A DNA stretch of 64,000 nucleotides. Origin: Paratinospora sagittata (lineage: Eukaryota; Streptophyta; Magnoliopsida; Ranunculales; Menispermaceae). Shown in pieces: positions 11,825-24,835 of this stretch (the first letter of the stretch is position 1; each line of letters begins with the position of its first letter). The position numbers and the translations under genes were made by a program. Below the pieces are notes generated by a model. It was not told where the DNA came from. It worked only from the letters and a program-made list of their open reading frames with translations, and searched no databases. Location of the stretch: positions 12,024,501 through 12,088,500 of the forward strand of contig CM069607.1 of the NCBI GenBank assembly GCA_035771175.1. The letters are read 5' to 3'.

Positions 11825-14526
11825 TCCTATAATAAAATCATATATCACAAATCTAACTATGTAATAGTAAATACCAAATAATAACTACTACTATCAAGTT
11901 CAACAAGTATCATAACATCTCAAATAAAATTAACAAAGTTTCATGTTCAAATTTCAAAATGAATCACCTTCTTAATAAGAACCCTATCAAATAAACTCGA
12001 CCTCCAACAAAAAAATAGACATTTATAGAGTGTTGGCTTCTTGCTTTTTATAAAAAAAAAAAAATACAAAACAAACATTTTAGTTTGCATTATCATGTAG
12101 TTTAAATAACAAATGTTTCTAATTATAAGAGATGAAAAAAATGAGACTAAACATATAAAGTTCAAAAACATTAATAATAATCCCAATCAAATAAAATAAA
12201 ACTGAAGTTATACTCAAATTAGCAAGTAAGACATAATAAATTATAATACTAAGAATTTTCATTAAATCAATAATACATTTGACAATTAAAACATAAATCT
12301 GTCAATGTTTCCAACTCATTCTTTTAAGCTTTAAGAACTTGATTTCAAGAAATAAAAAAACATTATATGTCAATAAAATTTATATCTATAATAAACAATA
12401 CTCAAATATCATTCTAACTAAAAGAGAACTAGGATCCAACAAGTAATTAGATATATAACAAAATTTATTCAAAGCTAAAAGGAAAACCCTCTAACAAACA
12501 AGAGTCATTGATGTAGTACAATATATTAAACAATAATTATTATTGGTCATAAAAGAGTACTTGCATTCATTAAGAATATTTTAAGCTAATATATCACGAC
12601 ACCCTTGACGTAGGCTGACGTCATAACCGGCACAATGTATTATATATTGTACATACTCATATACAGTATACAATACACTGTTAGCCTCAACGGACATTCA
12701 CAATAATTCCCAAAATTTTTAAAAATTTTGACAGTATCTCCCCATAAAATGGACAATTCACATTTTTTCCTGATACACCACAAATCAAATCATATATATA
12801 TATATATATAGTTAATTCATCCACACATCTAGCCATTCTCATTTCATTCATTTATCAAATCATATCATCTCTTCTTTCCACCATGTAATTATGTAATCAT
12901 GTACAACATCATTAGCATTTCATAATCCAACATATTTAGTTATCTTGTATATGCCCACACATCCCATCTAGATGATAATACATATATATAATGTGTGATA
13001 TATATAAATCAAACTAACACAAGTATAATCCATTACTCCAATGCATACATAAATCAACAAAGTAAAAATTCGGGTCACGAGTCGATTACTCTCTAACTTT
13101 ATTTTTTTCCTTTTAACTATGTACTTGAAATATTTAAGGAATGGAGTGAGCAATCAACAAGCTCAGTGAATATATCTCTTGATATGACAATCATATACAT
13201 TTAGGGGAAGGTGACATTTAAAATCATTTAAAACAATCATTAAAGACATGCATCATGCAACGAATATACCATACATGTCAACAACATAGATTTCATGATT
13301 TTTCATGAAAACAATAAATCATTTTCAACTAAAACCACAATCTCCCTCCTTCTCGTAGTGGAGCGGGTACGAACTCCTTATTATGCACCGATAAGGAGCC
13401 TACGCTCGGACCTCACATTACTCAATTCACAGTCATTCAAGGATCTCCAATCCTTGTTAAGACAGGCCTACTAACAATAAGGTTACGCATAACACTCATC
13501 TCGGTCTAATTCCTAACGAAATGACACCAACTTGCCTTTGCAAGTCTCACATGCTCTAATGCTAAAAAAAATCATTTACGAATGTAAATTAAAACACAAT
13601 GCAACAATATATGCATAACATATTTACATTCAAACATTTCCTATATAGATATAATGTCATACAAGAACCAAATCAAGAAAATATACTCACAGTACAAGAC
13701 TTTTCAATTTAAATACATTCACTGTCGCTTTCGAGTCCAGTTCCAATTTAAATCCAACTAACTCAACCTATCACAACCACTCCATAATTCAATTTCATTT
13801 ATTCATATCTATTTACATATTTAATTTCTCAACTCACTTCAAATCACTAATAATAAAGATCAACCTGAAAAATCTTATACACATTCTGTGAATTTAGATT
13901 CCAACTCAATTTAGGACTCATAAGCAGTTGAAGAAACTACTACTATCTCGTTTCTGTGGTCAATCTAGATATTTCCACAAGAAAGAACAGTGGAAATAGA
14001 TTTCCAATTCATATTTTCACTAATTCTTAGTTTTATTTTTCTACTGGAACATATATCAATTTTATTAAAAATATAGTACATTTTTAAAATTATTCTGTCT
14101 ATATCAACACGTGTAAAATCAGTCATACTACCATTCTACTACCTTCAACAGGTATTTTACTAAGGTTTTACACGTTCGCGAAGGTCACGAAAGTAAATTT
14201 TACTCACAAAAACCATATATTTAGTTACTAAAAATATCAAATCATATCCAAAAAATCACAATCTTAGTGTCGAAACGTTCAAAATTCAGTTCTCTAGGAT
14301 TCTATGATCTCAAACCGGAGGTTTATTAGATTCCAATTCCATTTATTTACGGGATATAATCACAGTACTATTCACAATATTGTTCATGTCACTATTCATT
14401 AGAAACATGTAAATTTTTACTAAAATTGTCAAACAGTCTCCAAAAATCATGAAATTAGCATCGATGGACTCACAACAGTTCATTCTACCATTTTACAATT
14501 ATTATTTTTTTATCAACCTTTGAGAA
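11825..14526. other. AT-rich and LTR-like noncoding DNA
   Basis: 11825-12595 is plain AT-rich spacer that resembles the sequence left of the solo LTR, so it may be the other half of the target. From about 12596 (ACGACACCCTTGACGTAGGC) to about 13570 there are G+C-richer patches of the type seen in gypsy LTRs. I could not find matching ends or a target duplication and do not assign a family. No gene. Confidence 0.35.
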
Positions 14527-15887
14527 TGTCAGGACCCTGACTTAGTTTCAGCTCTCTGAAAGTTCATTTTGTCTTTAAGTGATTTCTATCTTTAAGGACG
14601 TTGATAAGTTATAAGTTGAATAAATTATCAAGACGCTACTTGTGTAGGAGCGCCCTCATCTTTAGAATCAACTTAAATAACTTTCAGGAAGCTTACCGTC
14701 CTTCAATGCACTTAACATTGTTTTAAAACTGTTCAGGACGCTTACTCTTGAGTAGCGCCCTCATGAATTAAGTCGTTTAATTATCAAAGCAAGTCATGAC
14801 GCTTACTATTTAGTAGTGCCCTCACTTCATTGTTCAGTAGGACGCTGATGTTCTATGAGCGCCCTTAAAGGAACAAAACGACCAAAATGATATTTTTACT
14901 GTTCTGACATGTACGTCCTTTCTGCCATCTTTTCAGAACAACTTTTTGTACAAAATCATTTTTTTTTGTATTTGTAAGAGATATTCTCTTATTCACGAAC
15001 TACGTCTTCTAAAACTTTCCTTATTCGTGTATCTAGAGAAAATCAGAATATTCATGAAATGTGCAATTGTCATTTTCGTGATATATTCTAGTTGTTGTAA
15101 GTAAACGTTCATATTTGAAATTCAAATTCAAATGAACAACAACTTCATCTCTACAAGTCTATAAATACAAGCACTTAACAATTTGTTAAGACGACCGAAA
15201 ATTCTCTGAGCTAAAACACTTTTTGAAAGTTAGTCGAATTTTCATCTGATCAAGAAAACGTTTAAGTCGCTTTGTTTTCAAAGAATTTACTTTGAGACTT
15301 TACATATTCAAATGATTTTCATACTGAGTTAACATTATGTCTTTATCTGAAAATCTATTTGAAAGTTTGAACTATTTTCACTCAAATCGTTCAACACTAT
15401 TTTAACTTATATCATTCTTGCTGAAAGAGAAATTTGAGAGATAGTTCATAGGATACAATTGTACTCAATTTCATATCTTATATACTGTATCAAGGTTGTA
15501 ACAGTAGTTAGATAAACTACTGAGTTGATATTCTATATTCAACAAGGTCAGGTCTTCTCACACCCATAAGTTGAAAAACTGTAGTTCTCACACCCGTAAG
15601 TTAAGAAAGCATAGGTTGGTCTCACGCCTGTAAGCTAAGTTGTGTAACGGTTGTTCTCACGCCCGCAAGTTAAGAAAATGTGTAACAGTTTGATTCTCAC
15701 CCGTAAGAGAATCCCTTAGTGATAAGGTTCAAAATCTTAACTGATGAGGTTAGGTAGTGGACGTAGGTAAGTAACCGAACCACTATAAATCGTCTGTGAA
15801 TATTTGTTTACTTTTTGCACTTTAATTTTTGCCATTGTAATTGTATTTTAAATTGTCTAAGTGTCCAATTCACCTCCTTCTTGGACA
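14527..15887 (+). repeat. Noncoding LTR-family repeat, copy 2 (plus)
   Basis: The block starts TGTCAGGACC and ends in a copia-LTR-like tail (ATTCACCTCCTTCTTGGACA). It is related to 6394-7560 in inverted orientation. At 14632-14866 there are at least four GACGCT...AGCGCCCTCA modules, and at 15550-15720 a run of 'ctcacacccgtaagttaag' modules. No target duplication was found, so the exact ends are uncertain. No coding sequence. Confidence 0.5.
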
Positions 15888-15930
15888 TATCTGGGCCAAC
15901 ATTAAGGAGTGCAACAGTCGAGTTGTGCAT

Positions 15931-17645
15931 CTATTTATTCGTTCCCTGAATCTTAACAAACTCCCCAGTAGGTAAGGTTAACTGAACTTGCTTCTTCAAA
16001 CAATCGATCTTAGCATTCAGTGGTGCGAGCCAGTCCATGCCGAGGGTGATGTCGAAGTCTTCAATGTCCATCACAAAAAGATCTGCATAAATTATCTGTT
16101 CTGACATTCGAAGTTCACATCGAGAACACTTCAATTTCACATCAGTACCAAATCTTAATGGTGATAAGACATAGATTGTGATGTTTGTGGGTTCAGGATA
16201 CAACCTTAAATGCCTTACCAATGCATAAGATATAAAGGAGTGCATAGCACCCGAATCGAACAAGACATGCACCATTGTATTGAACAAAGGAAATGTACCT
16301 TCGACTACATTGTTAACTGGGAGGGGTTGTTGAGCGATAGCAAACAATCGGCCCCGTTGTTGTTGCCCCTGGTTCTGTTGGTTCTGCTTGGGTTGGGCAT
16401 TAGCAGCTGGTGGGGCTTGTTGGACCGGAACTGTAGGAACAGGCTACCGCGGTTGTTGAGGGTGGGGACAAACATTTCTTACATGGCCTTGTTGGTCACA
16501 GTTGAAACACATCAGCCTCTGCTGCTGAGGCGCCTGCTGATGGTTTTGGTGGCCATGCTGATTGTGCTGCTGCTGACCACCACCCCTGCCATTGCCATTA
16601 CGACGGCCACCCCTGACGTTTCGGCTACCTCTATTACGATTCTGAAAACCCTGCTGGCTAGAGTTAGAAGTTTCTGCCGCAGGTGCCACTGCCTCATGTT
16701 TTTGTACCGGGGCTGGGAGGGCTAAATTTGACTGAAGTAGGGTTTGTTCTTGTTGCCCTGTTGAGTGACCTATTGGGAAAACGTTGCAGGGCGTTTTCCC
16801 CTGTTCATTCTCTGTTCCTTCTTAGTTTTCTCTTGCTCAAAGCTCATGGCCTCTTCGACAAGCTCCCTGTAATTCTTGGGATCCAAGATCGACAGGGCTT
16901 GTCGGATGTCTGAATGAAGGCCATTATAGAATTTCTCAGCCTTATCTTGCTCCGTTGAGATGGTGGAGAGAGAGTAGACCGATAATTCCTTGAACCTGAC
17001 AGCATACTCGAGAATTGTCATGTTGCCCTGGTACAGCTTGGAAAACTCCTAGTGCCTCTGCATCTTCGCAACGCCAGGGAAGTACTCATCAATGAACAGT
17101 GACTCAAACTCTTGCTAAGTCATGCCTGTTACATTGACCTTTGGGTCTTCCTTCACAGTTATCCACCATGTATTATCTCCACCAACAAGTTGGTAGGAAG
17201 CTAGTGGAATTTTTCGAGCCTCGTCGACTCTCATAGCCATGAGAGCCTTCTTTGACTCATCAAGTTTCTGCGTTTTATCCGCATCAATGGTGCCAGCAAA
17301 GGTAAGGGGTTGTAGTCTCTTATACTTCGTAATATGGTCGGTTTGAGTCTTCGACCTAGATCAAACAGGTGCCTGCACAGTGACCACCTGGTTGCCCGCG
17401 GTCTCACGGACGGCCGTTTGAACAATCACCTTTATCGCCTCAATAAATCCGGCGAAGAAGTGTTCCATTCCCAGGGACATAACAAAGGGTGTGGGCTGAG
17501 GTGGCACTGTCTGCCCAGAAGTAGTGGCAGTGTCGGGTGTGACCTGCTCTGCACTTGGAGGCGGCGATTCCTAATTTTGTATCTCAAGAGGTGCCTCCTC
17601 TACTGGAAGGGCTGTGTGTGGCCTTCCTCTCTTTCTGGTTTGCAT
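15931..17645 (-). pseudogene. Decayed Ty3/gypsy gag-protease
   Basis: Read on the minus strand from an ATG at 17645, the sequence encodes a retrotransposon gag (FAGTIDADKT, then GGDNTWW, about residues 95-150), broken by several in-frame stops. After a frameshift between 17021 and 16689 comes a Gln/Asn/Gly-rich linker and a zinc knuckle of the CX2CX4HX4C type (CFNCDQQGHVRNVC, near 16470-16510). An aspartic protease follows with the active-site motif LFDSGAMHSFIS and the flap-side motif LGMDWL at 16347-15931. Reverse transcriptase and integrase are missing: the coding sequence stops near 15931, against the LTR-family copy at 14527-15887. The C-terminal domain order is that of plant gypsy elements, and the element is inactive. 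Confidence 0.88.
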
Positions 17646-18358
17646 TTTCTCACTGACAATGAGAAAAAAAAAGCTTTAGAAACTATAGCCAAGTATAATG
17701 ATATGATATTCTCAGCAATAAGTTCGAGAGTTCTGCAATATAAAACCACCTATTTTTCTAGGTATGGTGTAAGGTTTTTGTTGATGAATCAAAGAATCTT
17801 ATGTGCCTCGTATGTTTGGCCATGGTATAAAATAAGGTTAGAGTGTTCACATAAAAAGTAAAAATTTTTTGGAAAGAGCTTCAAATATTTTGGTTCTGGT
17901 TTGTGAACATACATATATTTTTAAAAACTCATACGAGTCATAAAGGTTCTAAGATTTGCCTCGGTAAATATCTTAATCTAACGTTCTATCGCATTCTTAT
18001 GTGTTCAAACTCTTTTTCTTAGTCTCTTCGACTATTATCCAAGTTTGTGTGTCCCATACCACATGAATTTGGCAATAAAAGGTTCAACCAAGTTAAGTTG
18101 TATGAACACGGTCCTTGTAAAACATTGACGGGAGAGGAGTTCACTAATAGTATAGTCCAAATTTACGCATCCCGTACCGTGTAAACTTAGTGATAATCTT
18201 AGTAATTCAACTTTCCCCAGATGTTTCTTTTCACACAAGGTCGTGGGTTTTCTTACTCCACGTTTTATTTAGTATCTTCCAATTTTATTGTGTCCCATAT
18301 CACATCAAAATTAGTAATACAAAAAAAATGGTTGTAAGTCGGCCCACCAAACATAGTC
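17646..18358. repeat. Noncoding DNA with three degenerate repeats
   Basis: Between gag and the next decayed frame lies AT-rich DNA. At about 18041-18325 a module resembling TGTGTCCCATACCACATGAA occurs three times (near 18045, 18160 and 18287), each followed by a '..AGTAATA/GGCAATA' tail. The copies are well diverged. No coding sequence. Confidence 0.4.
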
Positions 18359-19943
18359 TCAAACAAAACATTTCATTCTTAAAAAAAAATAGTTACGATG
18401 CCAGTAATTTTCTTCATTTTCTCGCCTATTGCTACGCCTAGACCTCTTGCTAGTTATAGAATGACTACCCGAAGAACGTTGAGAAGTTGCTCTCTGTTCT
18501 TTTATGTTTTGCACATGCGTTATCAAAGCATTGTGGGTCTCTTGCATCCGAGCAAGACTAGATACTATCAAATTTAACTAGTCAAATGGGTTAGCCTGTT
18601 GTCCCATAGATGGTTGGTTGGCCGGTTGTCCCATCGATGGATGGTAGGTTGACTATCCCGTAGGTGGAGGGTAGGTTGTAGGCATTGGTGGAAAGTATTA
18701 GCCGTATGGTTGACTCCTAGGTGGAAGGTAGTTAGTTTTATTATATGAAGACTCCCTAACTGGGACCTCTTGGACGTTTGGATATGCTTGAGTCGAAAAG
18801 TTTTGAAACAGTGGACTCATCGGGATATCATGTCTTCCAAAGTTTGGTGCCGTCCACTTCTGTTGTGGTTGGTTCACAAGAAATTGTGTATTCGGCTGGT
18901 AAGGTACCTCAAGAGTTGGAAACCCCTGAGACGTCGTATTTCCATGGTTTTGGAGGTTCCAGGAAGGTGGATTTGCCGGAACTCCCCATCCATCCAGATT
19001 TGTTTGTGGTTGACCAAGGTTGCCAAAGAAATCTTCCTCAGAGAAGAGATGATCGGGTTGACCATTATTCGGGGTTGGATTTGTTGTAGTGTTCTGATTT
19101 GGTTCATTAATTGGTGCTTCCCAAATAGGAATCTTATGCCATCTTTTTTGTCGATAACCTCTATTGTTATCGCTAGTCCTTCCGTTATTTTCCCCAAAAG
19201 TCGCGCTAAATATTTCTTCGTCAGTCACCCCTCCATTTGAGATGAAAGTCTTGGACATGGAGGATACTATAACGGCTTTAGTGATTTGTGTCAAAAATTC
19301 ATCAAAGGTATTGATGTTTGCCTCCCATGGCACCCTAATTATCAAGACTCCGTAGACGAGGAGCTCCTTCTTTGTAGGGTTTTGAATTACCCTTAACATT
19401 TGCTGGATGATAATGTGAGGTAGGGAGACATAGATTCCCTTTTCTAAGCAGTATAGCACAAGAAGTTGAGCTCTTGTCATAAATCTTATAGTCACCATTT
19501 CTGGCAAGATGTTGTCGACTACAATCTTCTCAAGGCTGGCGAGGGGTGGTTTACGGAGATTATTTGGGAGGTGGGCATACGTCATTGGGTGTACGCCTTT
19601 TCGGTGAGGAATTGAACAATTGTTCTTTGGATTCTGCGATCTCTGCAACCGTCTGAGGTTCGTGTGGATCAATGATCTTCTTTCTTGTTGGGATTTCCAT
19701 AAGTCGTGAAATAGTTTCGACGCTGATGGAAATCTTTGCTCCCTTGATTATTGTCTCCAAGACAAGGTTGATCCCATCCTCCTGAAGTCTCACGCAATTC
19801 ATAGATTCATAAAATGACTTCACCAAGTTGAAAGAGACGTAACCTTCAACTTCTGTTATATTTAACCACCCCAGCTTTGAGAGTTTTTCGTGAAGGATAG
19901 GACGGAGGCGAAAATCTCTCATGTCGATACTCCTCATAGTCAT
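18359..19943 (-). pseudogene. Decayed repeat-borne ORF, possibly a plant transposon protein
   Basis: The first frame (19943-19560) encodes an N-terminal region, MTMRSIDMRDFRLRP..., with a helical segment like that of the 'putative plant transposon protein' group. A frameshift between about 19670 and 19560 joins it to a 324-codon frame (19672-18698). That frame begins helical (LASLEKIVVDNILPEM...) and becomes a long Asn/Pro/Gln-rich, probably disordered tail. After stops, 18571-18359 gives a short helical piece (LARMQETHNALITHVQNI) and a basic Ser/Arg tail. Near 18600-18680 repeated Met-Gly-Gln-Pro units occur. Family assignment is from memory of similar plant repeat proteins and is uncertain. 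No catalytic motif seen. Confidence 0.45.
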
Positions 19944-20165
19944 AACCTCCCGTTGGAAAGTTTCGTAAGTCTAGTGGGAATTGGTTCCCGACTACTAAAA
20001 GTTGTTCATTCACTTGAGGTCATTATCTTGCTGAAAGGAAGATAAAACTTGTGAAATAAGCAAAATATATTCCTAACATTTTTAAGATTTATACATTGTC
20101 CATTGGACAATATTTTCTATTTTCCTGTTGATGTTTATGCCATCATTGAATCTAAATTTTTCATT

Positions 20166-20261
20166 AGCAACAAGTTATATATATATATATATCTCATCTA
20201 TACATAGATATATAGACATATATATATATATATATATATCTCATCTATACATAGATATATA

Positions 20262-20300
<39 letters not shown>

Positions 20301-20389
20301 TTAGACTATATAAAAACTGTATAGTTATCTAGATATATATATATTTAATATAAATCTTAACTATATATAATTCATATATATAGTTCTAA

Positions 20390-20431
<42 letters not shown>

Positions 20432-20435
20432 AATA
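20166..20435. repeat. (TA)n-rich tract with a duplicated ~50-bp unit
   Basis: TA-dinucleotide runs are interspersed with two copies of ATCTCATCTATACATAGATA (near 20189 and 20240), each followed by a TAGACATA segment. The unit was tandemly duplicated within a TA microsatellite. No gene. Confidence 0.75.
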
Positions 20436-20485
20436 TAAATTTTCTTCTCCTAATTGGTGGACTTAGGCGGGTCGTGGACCTTTCT

Positions 20486-20496
20486 CTCTGATACCA
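20486..20496 (-). other. Primer binding site (tRNA-Met type)
   Basis: CTCTGATACCA on the plus strand is the complement of TGGTATCAGAG, the standard primer site matching the 3' end of initiator tRNA-Met in plant LTR elements. It lies 5 bp from the LTR boundary at 20502, on the internal side of a minus-oriented element. Confidence 0.75.
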
Positions 20497-20501
20497 TTAA
20501 A

Positions 20502-21856
20502 TGTCACACCCCGCCCAGACGCGCCTAAACTAGCGAAACACACACAGGCGGGGCGCGAATGCATTATAACAATAACCAAGTATGCAGGTACACAATTAAG
20601 TACAAGTCTGATTTCATTAATTTCAGAATGTATTTTTGTACAAAATATGATTGAGGGAACATCCTCCTAAAATCTCCCTATAATTAACAAGGGTTACAAA
20701 ATGTAGGTCCAAAAACCTCCACCCAGTCCACCCTAAACTCCTGTGAGAAATTGGATAACAACGAGGAAAGCTATTGCCCAGTGGGTAAAATAGTTCGTGA
20801 ATATGACAATTAATAAAAGAAACTTCATAATCACATATCGAATACACAACATAGCATCATAATCAGTACAACATGTATGTATGCATAACATCGTCTCGTA
20901 ATGGTTTCATGATTTGTACGTCGCCCTGAATTCACATACAGATGTCAATCCCCAGGTAAACCCGGGTTCTCATTGTACATCCTTCCCCAAGGTCGTCGCT
21001 TTAGATTCAAGTACAAATGTCCATCCCAAGGAAATCTCGGGTTTTCATTGTACGTCCCTTTCTAGGGAAATATCAAGAATATTGAGCATTGCTTCTAACT
21101 ATTTTGTAGATCATGAACCAATTACGTCCGTAGGTGGTGCTTATGTATGATGCTAACGCATGAGCAAGTTCGGTCTTTACTAACATTAGACAGGATTTTG
21201 CAGCGACTGGTGATTCTTATCCGGTTAGTATCACCACGTGCAAGGTTAGGATATCCAGTATCACTTGTACAAACAGATAGCTTTCAGATAAAACCAACCA
21301 AACCAGTCTTCAGTTGAGAGGTGGGACACGAGGTCCATTTAAATACCAATCGTCTAGAGCAGCACGCTGCCTCCCGTTCACTATTTAAAGTTACTGAGGA
21401 CAATACTAAATCTGGTTGAGTCAGATTAACCACTAATTCAACATAGTAACAGTGCAATACATGAACTCCAAGTATACAGGCATAAGTATGACCATTATGA
21501 ACATTAGACGCAATAATGCAGTGTAAATGAATAGTAAACATAATGATAAATGAATGTAAACTTTAATAAAAGTCATAAGACACTCAAACCTATGTTTCGT
21601 TCCCTACCTTCAGATAGAACCTCCTTTCCTGAACTGGCACCTCCTCCCGAGCAAAACCGCGTTGTACCGCGAAGAGAGTCTCAAAAAGATAGGAGAGAAA
21701 AACTCAAGGAGAGTGATGAGCCAACAAGGAGCAAGAGAGAAGAGAGTGATTTGGCGTGAAAAATAACAAAGGGGGGGAGGGGCCTATTTATAGCCAAAAG
21801 GGTGCCCAAAGTTCAAAAATCTTTTTATTTTTTTTGCACAAACCTGGAGTATTACA
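20502..21856 (-). mobile_element. 5' LTR of an LTR retrotransposon (1355 bp)
   Basis: The block begins TGTCACACCCCGCCCAG and ends GAGTATTACA. On the minus strand it runs TGTAATACTC... to ...GGGGTGTGACA, the usual layout of gypsy LTRs. A tRNA-Met primer site follows it on the internal side. The neighbouring 5-mers (TTAAA on the internal side, ATAGG outside) differ, as expected for a 5' LTR whose partner is elsewhere. No 3' LTR was found in the window; the decayed frames at 18359-19943 and 15931-17645 may be its internal region. Confidence 0.65.
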
Positions 21857-23001
21857 ATAGGCATGAAAAGAAAACGTATAAATGGTAAAAAAGAAGGGGG
21901 AATGCCTGAGGATAGTCTTTGCCACCAAAGGCAAGGCCTACCTTTACCCTATTTCTTGTAGACAAAGTCTTAATGGAAGTAGAAAGAAAAAAAAACGTCC
22001 TTAGACAATTGCGACTTATGAAAAGTAACACAGAGTCGAAAAATTGATCAAAGTATTGTAGATATTACTTCATAACACGATAGATTGCTTTGATCTAAAA
22101 AATAAGGTAAATGCCTCATTTTGACTTAACTTTGAGAGTATCTTATGAGGATAGAAACCCCATGACCTTAATAACTGCAGTGGACATTCACACAACTTGG
22201 GAGGATTATCATCAGCAGGAGATACGAGCTGCTTAAGCAACACATACGCTTAAGAAGCCAAATTTCACCAGAAGTGGTAAACCTAACCTACCACACAAGG
22301 AAAAAACCACAAAAAGAATTTCATATTATCATTTTCATAAACGATGATGCCCATGATATGCATCATCCTCATTCAGGTGCATTTGTGGTGGCATTCACCG
22401 TAGCTAACCATAAGATATATCAACTTTTGGTTTGCGATGTCAGCTCAATTAACATTTGGTTCTCGTGAACATTTATTGAACGAGATGAGAATCTTGATTA
22501 AGAGCCCTAAACCTGTCATGATACCCTTAATTGGATTCGTTGACGACTTGGTAGCTTCCTTGTGATAACTGCCCATTGGTATTCAATGGCATTATTGGAT
22601 GACAAACCTTAAATGCTTTAAAGATAGTTGCATCAACCTATCACTTGATGGTCAAATTTTGCATTGACATTTGCATTGGTTTGATTCGATGAGATAAGGG
22701 AATGCTACGCATTGATATTGGGATGAGGACAACGAATAAACTAGCTAGAAAAATGAGACCATGAAGACTAAAGATTAAAAATAGGATTGCTCATGGAAGC
22801 ACAGAGGAGGTGTTAGATAGGCTCTTCCCATTCTGGATCAACATATGTTCCATGACAGCCCAACTCTAGGATCAACTAAAAACCTAGACTTGAAAGATAT
22901 TGAAGTTGCCAAAACAACAATAAATATCTGATCATGTAACATCTTTTGGACCATGAATTCATAATCTTTTCAAACTTCCAATATTAAAGTCTGTAATCAC
23001 T
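21857..23001. other. Intergenic spacer, no gene
   Basis: No domain-bearing frame. Short frames such as 22274-22468 have no recognisable features. Near 21950 a TTTCTTGTAG sequence resembles half of a CACTA end but lacks the TG and a partner. Confidence 0.35.
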
Positions 23002-23302
23002 CAACATAGAGCCACGTGCTCCAAATGGTTGAGCTATGACTCCTTAAGGACTAAGGTTTCTAACATCTATGCACTCCATAGGGTAAATATATTATTCTCA
23101 AGAATAGAACTATAGTTTCCAACATAGTGCTATGTGCTTCACATGGCTGAGCAACAACTCCTTTAAGGACTATGGTCCCCAACATAAAGCTATGCACTCC
23201 ATAGGGGGAAAGCTATGATTTCCCAACATAGAGGTAAGGGTTCCACTTGGTCAAGTAATGACTCTATAAGCACTAAGGTCCCCTGATATAGAGCTACGAC
23301 TC
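23002..23302. repeat. Degenerate ~60-bp minisatellite (about 5 units)
   Basis: Units start with variants of CAACATAGAGCTATG and go on with 'ctccacatggttgagcaa' and 'gactccttaaggactaaggtcccc'. Starts are seen near 23002, 23060, 23119, 23180 and 23226, with a partial unit near 23284. Units seem to alternate between a 'tggttgag' and a 'ccataggg' form, suggesting a two-part higher-order unit of about 120 bp. Confidence 0.65.
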
Positions 23303-24835
23303 CTGTTGCGTAAAATTATTGCAAGTGCACAATACCGTTAACAAGTAATAAAGTGATGAATAGAGTATAATTTTCAAAGAAATTTGTTACTGAATTTCTA
23401 TTTTAAATATTAAAATTGTTTCACCCTAATCTTATCTAAACACTAATTAAAATTCGTTGTAATCTAAACAATAAAGTTAAATCCAAAACAAATCAAAATT
23501 AATCAAAGTAATCAGAATAATTAAAACCTAGAATTACAATCTTATCTCATATTTCAATTAGATTTATCTAACTAGTTTTTAATTAATTAATTAATTAAAT
23601 TTGTTAACCAAGAGTCTAAATTATTTACAAGCTTCTTTCGATGGTCAAGCAAAAATACCTTGAATAATTAAATCTCTATATTTTTATGAAATTCAAATTG
23701 AAACAAGATTCATTAAGATTATACTCTTCAATGGTTCCACATGTCACATAAGTATATTTCTATCTCACATGAACTCAATAGCTTTCGCCCTTATGATCAT
23801 ATGTTATTTTAATCAAGTTCACAAATCTAAATTCCCTTCGTCAAGATCGTATAGATTCAACAAATCATCTAATTAGTAATCAAGTAATTAGAAGCATTAA
23901 GAACGGATTAAAATAAACAACTCTAAGTAATCAATTAAAATCTAAAATCAAACATAAAATCCAATATCTATATGAGATCCAATTGTAACTCTAGACAAAC
24001 AACTTAGCATATCATTGACATATAAAAAAAAACAAAAAAATATTGATGAACATGTTGAATAGAAATAAGAAGAAACTAGAAAACCAATTGGAAGATGTTG
24101 AAGATGCTCCCTTGTTTCCAACTTCGCGTTCTTCGCCTTCTTCGATTCAATTTTCTTCTGCTCGTTCTCTTCTCTCTTTTATCCTCTATGATGCTTTGAA
24201 AACCCTAAAAAACGGTATTTATATAGCTACAAGTCCATAGGAAGTCGTCCAAAAAGTGTCCAAGTCGAACTAGGAAAATTCGCAACAAAATTAGAAAGTT
24301 TATATTTTGAATCGCACATCCGCTTTCTTTGTCGTCGTTTTTCTTCTTGTTCTCCACTCCATAGAAACAAACCACATCCAATTCAGAGTTAAATTGAAAA
24401 AGTTATGGCCGAAATACAAAAGTCGCATAGAATCGAAGTTTCTAGCACCGCGGCGCCCAGTTATGAATTTTTACACCTGTTTTCCCTGATTTTCTTGTGG
24501 ACTTAGCCAATTTTTCACACTCCCAAGGCTTGGATGCACTTGTTTCTTCACTCTAACTCCCTTGGCTCATGTTGCATCATGTCTTCATCTTCTCAATCAC
24601 CATTTAGAACATCAAAGCACCTACAAAACACATCAAGCCAAGTAAGTATGATGCTTTAATAATCTCATGAACCAACCTATAGTAATCTATACCGAAATAA
24701 TGCAAAAATATCAAAATGTAACTAAACTATCAAATAACCAAATTTATGGTAAACTAACCTAATATATGAACTAAATACCATACAACACAGCTAAAACATG
24801 CTCTAAAACATATACTAAATACCTACTTATCAGTT
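23303..24835. repeat. Dispersed noncoding plant repeat
   Basis: It starts near TGTTGCGTAAAATTATTGCA and includes AAGTGCACAATACCGTTAAC, a motif I associate with a common noncoding plant repeat. It ends near CTACTTATCA. Flanking 5-mers do not match, so boundaries are tentative. The two frames at 24043-24240 and 24307-24489 have no domain and are not called as genes. Confidence 0.35.

Noticed and set aside
14527..15913. Exact target duplication for LTR-family copy 2
   Set aside because: Several possible ends were tried (at 15887, 15901 and near 15916); none gives matching 5-bp flanks with GAGAA on the left.
18770..19240. Plus-strand frames of 103 and 156 codons
   Set aside because: Antisense to the decayed repeat-borne ORF at 18359-19943.
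21941..21960. TTTCTTGTAG as a CACTA 3' end
   Set aside because: It lacks the final TG and no partner CACTACAAGAAA lies at a suitable distance in the right orientation.
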